NCBI GenBank assembly: GCA_021784995.1
Contig: JAJYHA010000236.1
Coordinates: 1 to 6,356 of the forward strand
Source of the DNA: Myxococcales bacterium
Lineage (GTDB): Bacteria; Myxococcota; Myxococcia; Myxococcales; Anaeromyxobacteraceae
Reading direction: 5' to 3'
DNA: 6,356 nt
Shown: positions 3,412 to 6,356 of the stretch, one piece after another
Position numbering within the stretch: position 1 is the first letter of the stretch
Layout of the letters: the number at the start of each line of letters is the position of its first letter
Position numbers and translations under genes: made by a program
The notes under the pieces: model-generated
Databases searched by the model: none
Told to the model about the DNA's origin: nothing
What the model saw: the letters and a program-made list of their open reading frames with translations, nothing else

Positions 3412-6356
3412 ATGCCCTCGCGGTTCCACCCGCTCGTGGCCCGCTGGTTCACCGAGCGGTTCGGGACCCCCACCGAGCCGCAGGTGGAGGGGTGGCCCTC
3501 CATCGCCGCCGGCCACGACACGCTCCTCTCGGCGCCCACCGGCTCGGGCAAGACGCTGGCGGCCTTCCTGGCCTGCCTCGATCGCCTGGTGCGCGACGGG
3601 CTGGCGGGCGCGCTCGCCGACGAGACCTCCGTGCTGTACGTCTCGCCGCTGAAGGCGCTCGGGAACGACGTCCAGCGCAACCTGGCCACGCCGCTCGCGG
3701 AGCTGCAGGCGGCGGCCCGCGCCGGCGGCCTCTCGCTTCCGGAGATCCGCGTGCAGGTCCGGAGCGGCGACACGCCCCCCGCAGGGCGCCGGGCCATGGT
3801 GCGCCACCCCCCGCACGTCCTCGTCACCACGCCCGAGTCGCTCTACCTCCTCCTCACCGCCGAGCGGGGCCGGTCCATGCTCCGGACCGTCCGCACCGTG
3901 GTCTGCGACGAGATCCACGCCGTGGCGGGGAACAAGCGCGGGGCGCACCTGGCCCTCTCGCTGGAGCGGCTGGAGGCGCTCCTCCCGGCGCGGCCGCAGC
4001 GCATCGGTCTCTCCGCGACCCAGCACCCCATCGCCGAGATCGCGCGTTTCCTCGTCGGGACCGGCCGCGTCCGGCCCGACGGGGCCGCCGCGTGCGACGT
4101 GGTGGAGATCGGCCGGCGCCGCCCGCTCGACCTCGCGCTCGACATCCCGGACGACGAGCTCGCCAGCGTGGCCTCAAACGAGCTGTGGGCCGCGACGTAC
4201 GACCGCGTGGCGGCGCGAGTCCGGGAGCACCGGACCACGATCGTCTTCGTCAACACGCGCCGGCTGGCCGAGCGCGCCGCGCACGCGCTGCAGCAGCGCC
4301 TCCCGGAGCAGGAGGTGGCGGCCCACCACGGCAGCCTGTCGCGCGCCCGGCGCCTCGAGACCGAGCAGCGGCTCAAGTCGGGGTCCCTGCGCTGCGTCGT
4401 CGCCACGGCGTCGCTCGAGCTGGGGATCGACGTGGGCACGGTGGACCTGGTGATCCAGCTCGGATCGCCGGGGGCGATCTCGACGGGGATCCAGCGCGTC
4501 GGCCGCTCCGGCCACTGGCGGGGCGCGGTCCCCAGGGGGCGCCTCTTCCCCATGAGCCGCGACGAGCTGCTGGAGTGCGCGGCCTTCGTGCGCGCCGCGC
4601 GCGCGGGCCGCCTCGAGGCGACCGTCGTCCCGTCCGGACCGCTCGACGTGCTGGCGCAGCAGATCGTGGCCGAGGCGGCCACCGGCCCCCAGGACGAGGA
4701 GGCGCTCCTGGCCCGCTTCCGCCGGGCCTGGCCCTACCGCGACCTGACGCGCGCCGACTTCGACGCGGTCGTGACGATGCTCGCCGAGGGGTTCGCCACC
4801 CGCCGCGGCCGGTCGGCGGCGCTCCTCCACCGCGACGCCGTCCACGGCAGGCTGCGCGGCCGCCGCGGGGCGCGCCTCGCGGCGCTCACCGGCGGGGGCA
4901 CCATCCCCGACGGCGCGCAGGTGCAGGTGGTCGCCGAGCCCGAGGGGGCGGTGGTGGGGCAGCTCGACGAGGACTTCGCGGTGGAGAGCCTGGCCGGGGA
5001 CGTCTTCCTGCTGGGCAACACCTCCTGGCGCATCCGGCGCATCGAGGCGGGGACGGTGCGCGTCGAGGACGCGCACGGCGCGCCACCCGGCGTGCCGTTC
5101 TGGATCGCCGAGGCGCCGGGGAGGAGCGCCGCGCTCTCGCGCGAGGTGTCGGACCTGCGCGAGGAGCTGGAGGCGCGGCTCGACGACCGTCCCGCGGCGA
5201 TCGCCTGGCTCGCGCGGGAGGGCGGGGTGCCGGAGGCGGGCGCGCGGCAGGCCGTCGACTACCTGGCGGCGAGCCGCGCGGCGCTCGGCGTGCTCCCCAC
5301 CCAGCGGACGCTCGTGGCCGAGCGCTTCTTCGACGAGTCGGGCGGGATGCAGCTCGTCCTGCACGCCCCGCTCGGCGCCCGCACCAACCGGGCGCTGGGG
5401 CTCGCCCTCCGCAAGCGCCTGTGCCGGACCTTCGACTTCGAGCTGCAGGCGGCCGCCACCGACGACGGGGTGCTGCTGTCGCTGGGGGCCCAGCACAGCT
5501 TCCCGCTCGAGTCGATCCTCGACCGGATCGACGCCCGCGGCGTGCGCGAGCTGCTCGTGGCGGCGGCGCTGCAGTCTCCCATGTTCCCGGTGCGGTGGCG
5601 GTGGGACGCCACGCGCGCGCTCGCCCTCCCGCGCTGGGTGCGCGGCCGCAAGGTCCCGCCGCCCATCGCCCGCATGCGCGGCGACGACCTCCTGGCGGCG
5701 GTCTTCCCGCTCGCCGTCGCCTGCCAGGACAACGCCGACCTGCACCCGGGCCCGGCCGAGATCCCCGACCACCCGCTCGTGCGCGAGGCGCTGCACGACT
5801 GCCTCCACGAGGCGATGGACTACCCGGGGCTGGCGGAGCTGCTGGCGCGGTTCGAGCGCGGCGAGGTGCGGCTCGTGGCCCGCGACACGCCCGAGCCCTC
5901 CCCCATGTCGCACGAGATCGTCGGCGCCCGCCCGTGGGCCTACCTCGACGACGCGCCGCTCGAGGAGCGGCGCGCCCGCGCGGTGGCGGTGCGCCGCGCG
6001 CTGCCCGCGTCCGACGCGGCGGGCCTGGGCGCGCTCGATCCCGGCGCCGTCCGCGAGGTGGCGGCCCAGGTCTGGCTCGACGTCCGGGACGCGGACGAGC
6101 TGCACGACGCGCTCCTCGATCTCGGCCTCCTCCCGGCGCGCGACGGCGTCCCCTGGTCCCCGCACGTGGAGGCCCTGGGCCGCGGCGGCCGCGCGGCGCG
6201 CGCGGCGCGCGCGGGCGGCGGCGCCGGGGCGGCCGCCGAGCGCGTCGCGCTGCTGGCGGCGCTGGACCCCGGGGTCCGCCTCGATCCGCCGCTCGTCCCG
6301 CTGCCCTCCGAGGCCGTCCCGGGTTCGCGCGAGGAGGCCGCGACGGCGGTCCTGCG
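3412..6356 (+). CDS. lhr: Lhr-family superfamily 2 ATP-dependent helicase (partial, 3' end outside window)
   Basis: Large SF2 nucleic-acid helicase; 981 residues are visible and the frame is open at the window end. Characterised Lhr proteins are ATP-driven 3'-5' translocases implicated in DNA repair. Visible motifs: Q-like region FGTPTEPQVEGWP (about 19-31), Walker A APTGSGKT 41-48, SPLKAL 78-83, TPES 140-143, DEIH box 166-169, SAT 201-203, then RecA2 with FVNTRR 279-284, AHHGSLS 304-310, TASLELGIDVG 332-342 and motif VI QRVGRSGH 361-368. RLFPMSRDELLECAAFVRA and the following winged-helix region are Lhr-specific, as are the NTSWRI segment (Trp539) and PFW (562-564) of the Lhr core. The core appears to end near residue 915 (DELHDALLDLGLLP), followed by an Ala/Gly/Arg linker (924-942) and AAERV..LL, the start of the C-terminal extension. 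This suggests a long bacterial Lhr of around 1,400-1,500 residues. The ATG at 3412 starts a family-typical FHPLVARWF but has no clear Shine-Dalgarno. It follows the methyltransferase by 91 bases without a convincing terminator. Confidence 0.95.
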   Translation, partial: MPSRFHPLVARWFTERFGTPTEPQVEGWPSIAAGHDTLLSAPTGSGKTLAAFLACLDRLVRDGLAGALADETSVLYVSPLKALGNDVQRNLATPLAELQAAARAGGLSLPEIRVQVRSGDTPPAGRRAMVRHPPHVLVTTPESLYLLLTAERGRSMLRTVRTVVCDEIHAVAGNKRGAHLALSLERLEALLPARPQRIGLSATQHPIAEIARFLVGTGRVRPDGAAACDVVEIGRRRPLDLALDIPDDELASVASNELWAATYDRVAARVREHRTTIVFVNTRRLAERAAHALQQRLPEQEVAAHHGSLSRARRLETEQRLKSGSLRCVVATASLELGIDVGTVDLVIQLGSPGAISTGIQRVGRSGHWRGAVPRGRLFPMSRDELLECAAFVRAARAGRLEATVVPSGPLDVLAQQIVAEAATGPQDEEALLARFRRAWPYRDLTRADFDAVVTMLAEGFATRRGRSAALLHRDAVHGRLRGRRGARLAALTGGGTIPDGAQVQVVAEPEGAVVGQLDEDFAVESLAGDVFLLGNTSWRIRRIEAGTVRVEDAHGAPPGVPFWIAEAPGRSAALSREVSDLREELEARLDDRPAAIAWLAREGGVPEAGARQAVDYLAASRAALGVLPTQRTLVAERFFDESGGMQLVLHAPLGARTNRALGLALRKRLCRTFDFELQAAATDDGVLLSLGAQHSFPLESILDRIDARGVRELLVAAALQSPMFPVRWRWDATRALALPRWVRGRKVPPPIARMRGDDLLAAVFPLAVACQDNADLHPGPAEIPDHPLVREALHDCLHEAMDYPGLAELLARFERGEVRLVARDTPEPSPMSHEIVGARPWAYLDDAPLEERRARAVAVRRALPASDAAGLGALDPGAVREVAAQVWLDVRDADELHDALLDLGLLPARDGVPWSPHVEALGRGGRAARAARAGGGAGAAAERVALLAALDPGVRLDPPLVPLPSEAVPGSREEAATAVL
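6190..6213 (+). repeat. 9-bp tandem repeat in the Lhr core/C-terminal linker
   Basis: The unit CGCGCGGCG is repeated about 2.7 times, coding Arg-Ala-Ala, Arg-Ala-Ala, Arg-Ala (residues 927-934) inside a low-complexity Ala/Gly/Arg stretch (924-942). It falls between the helicase core and the C-terminal extension, where a flexible linker is expected. Alternating CG runs make it a candidate slippage site. Because the unit is 3 codons long, gain or loss of a copy would keep the frame and only change linker length. Confidence 0.5.

Noticed and set aside
1971..3830. 619-codon open frame on the minus strand
   Set aside because: It runs across the end of the cyclase, the whole methyltransferase, a gap and the start of lhr, ignoring all gene boundaries, and has biased, domain-free composition.
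4174..6165. 663-codon open frame on the minus strand
   Set aside because: It lies opposite the Lhr gene, whose motifs are all intact on the plus strand. The minus-strand protein is a low-complexity Arg/Gly/Ala/His string without a recognisable domain. Stops are rare antisense to genes with extreme G/C third positions.

Overview
The window reads as chromosomal DNA from a very GC-rich bacterium, roughly three quarters G+C by eye, with almost every third codon position G or C. The gene set (an RlmL-like THUMP methyltransferase without the fused RlmK half, a membrane-anchored GGDEF protein, a PAP2 phosphatase and a long Lhr helicase) and the base composition would fit a myxobacterium of the Anaeromyxobacter type. 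That taxonomic guess is inference, since no rRNA or other marker is present. All five protein genes lie on the + strand, and the first and last run off the window.

Layout: (1) 1-201 is the last 66 codons of a gene whose tail resembles the C-terminus of RlmL-type RNA methyltransferases, entered at what looks like the NPPFG motif. (2) 287-874 is a complete PAP2-family membrane phosphatase with all three catalytic motifs intact. (3) 875-1204 is a 330-base non-coding stretch holding the one locally AT-richer patch of the window, with a candidate sigma-70-type promoter, short dyad symmetries around it, and a perfect 9-bp near-palindrome in the presumed leader. (4) 1205-2059 is a four-helix membrane diguanylate cyclase with intact GGDEF and I-site motifs. 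(5) 2079-3320 is a THUMP-domain RlmL-like rRNA methyltransferase that starts only 19 bases after the cyclase. It carries an odd Arg/Gly-rich insertion directly after its catalytic NPPY motif. (6) 3412-6356 is the N-terminal 981 residues of an Lhr-family superfamily 2 helicase, continuing past the window.

The cyclase and the methyltransferase are close enough to be co-transcribed from the promoter candidate near 1040, possibly with lhr, because no convincing terminator sits in the 91-base gap before it. The genes do not form an obvious pathway: they cover RNA modification, envelope lipid phosphate metabolism, c-di-GMP signalling and nucleic-acid repair. I see no mobile element, CRISPR array, tRNA or rRNA. 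I found no clearly new system. The most unusual points are the palindrome-bearing in-frame insertion in the methyltransferase, the presence of two RlmL-like genes about 2 kb apart, and the dyad-rich region upstream of the cyclase.
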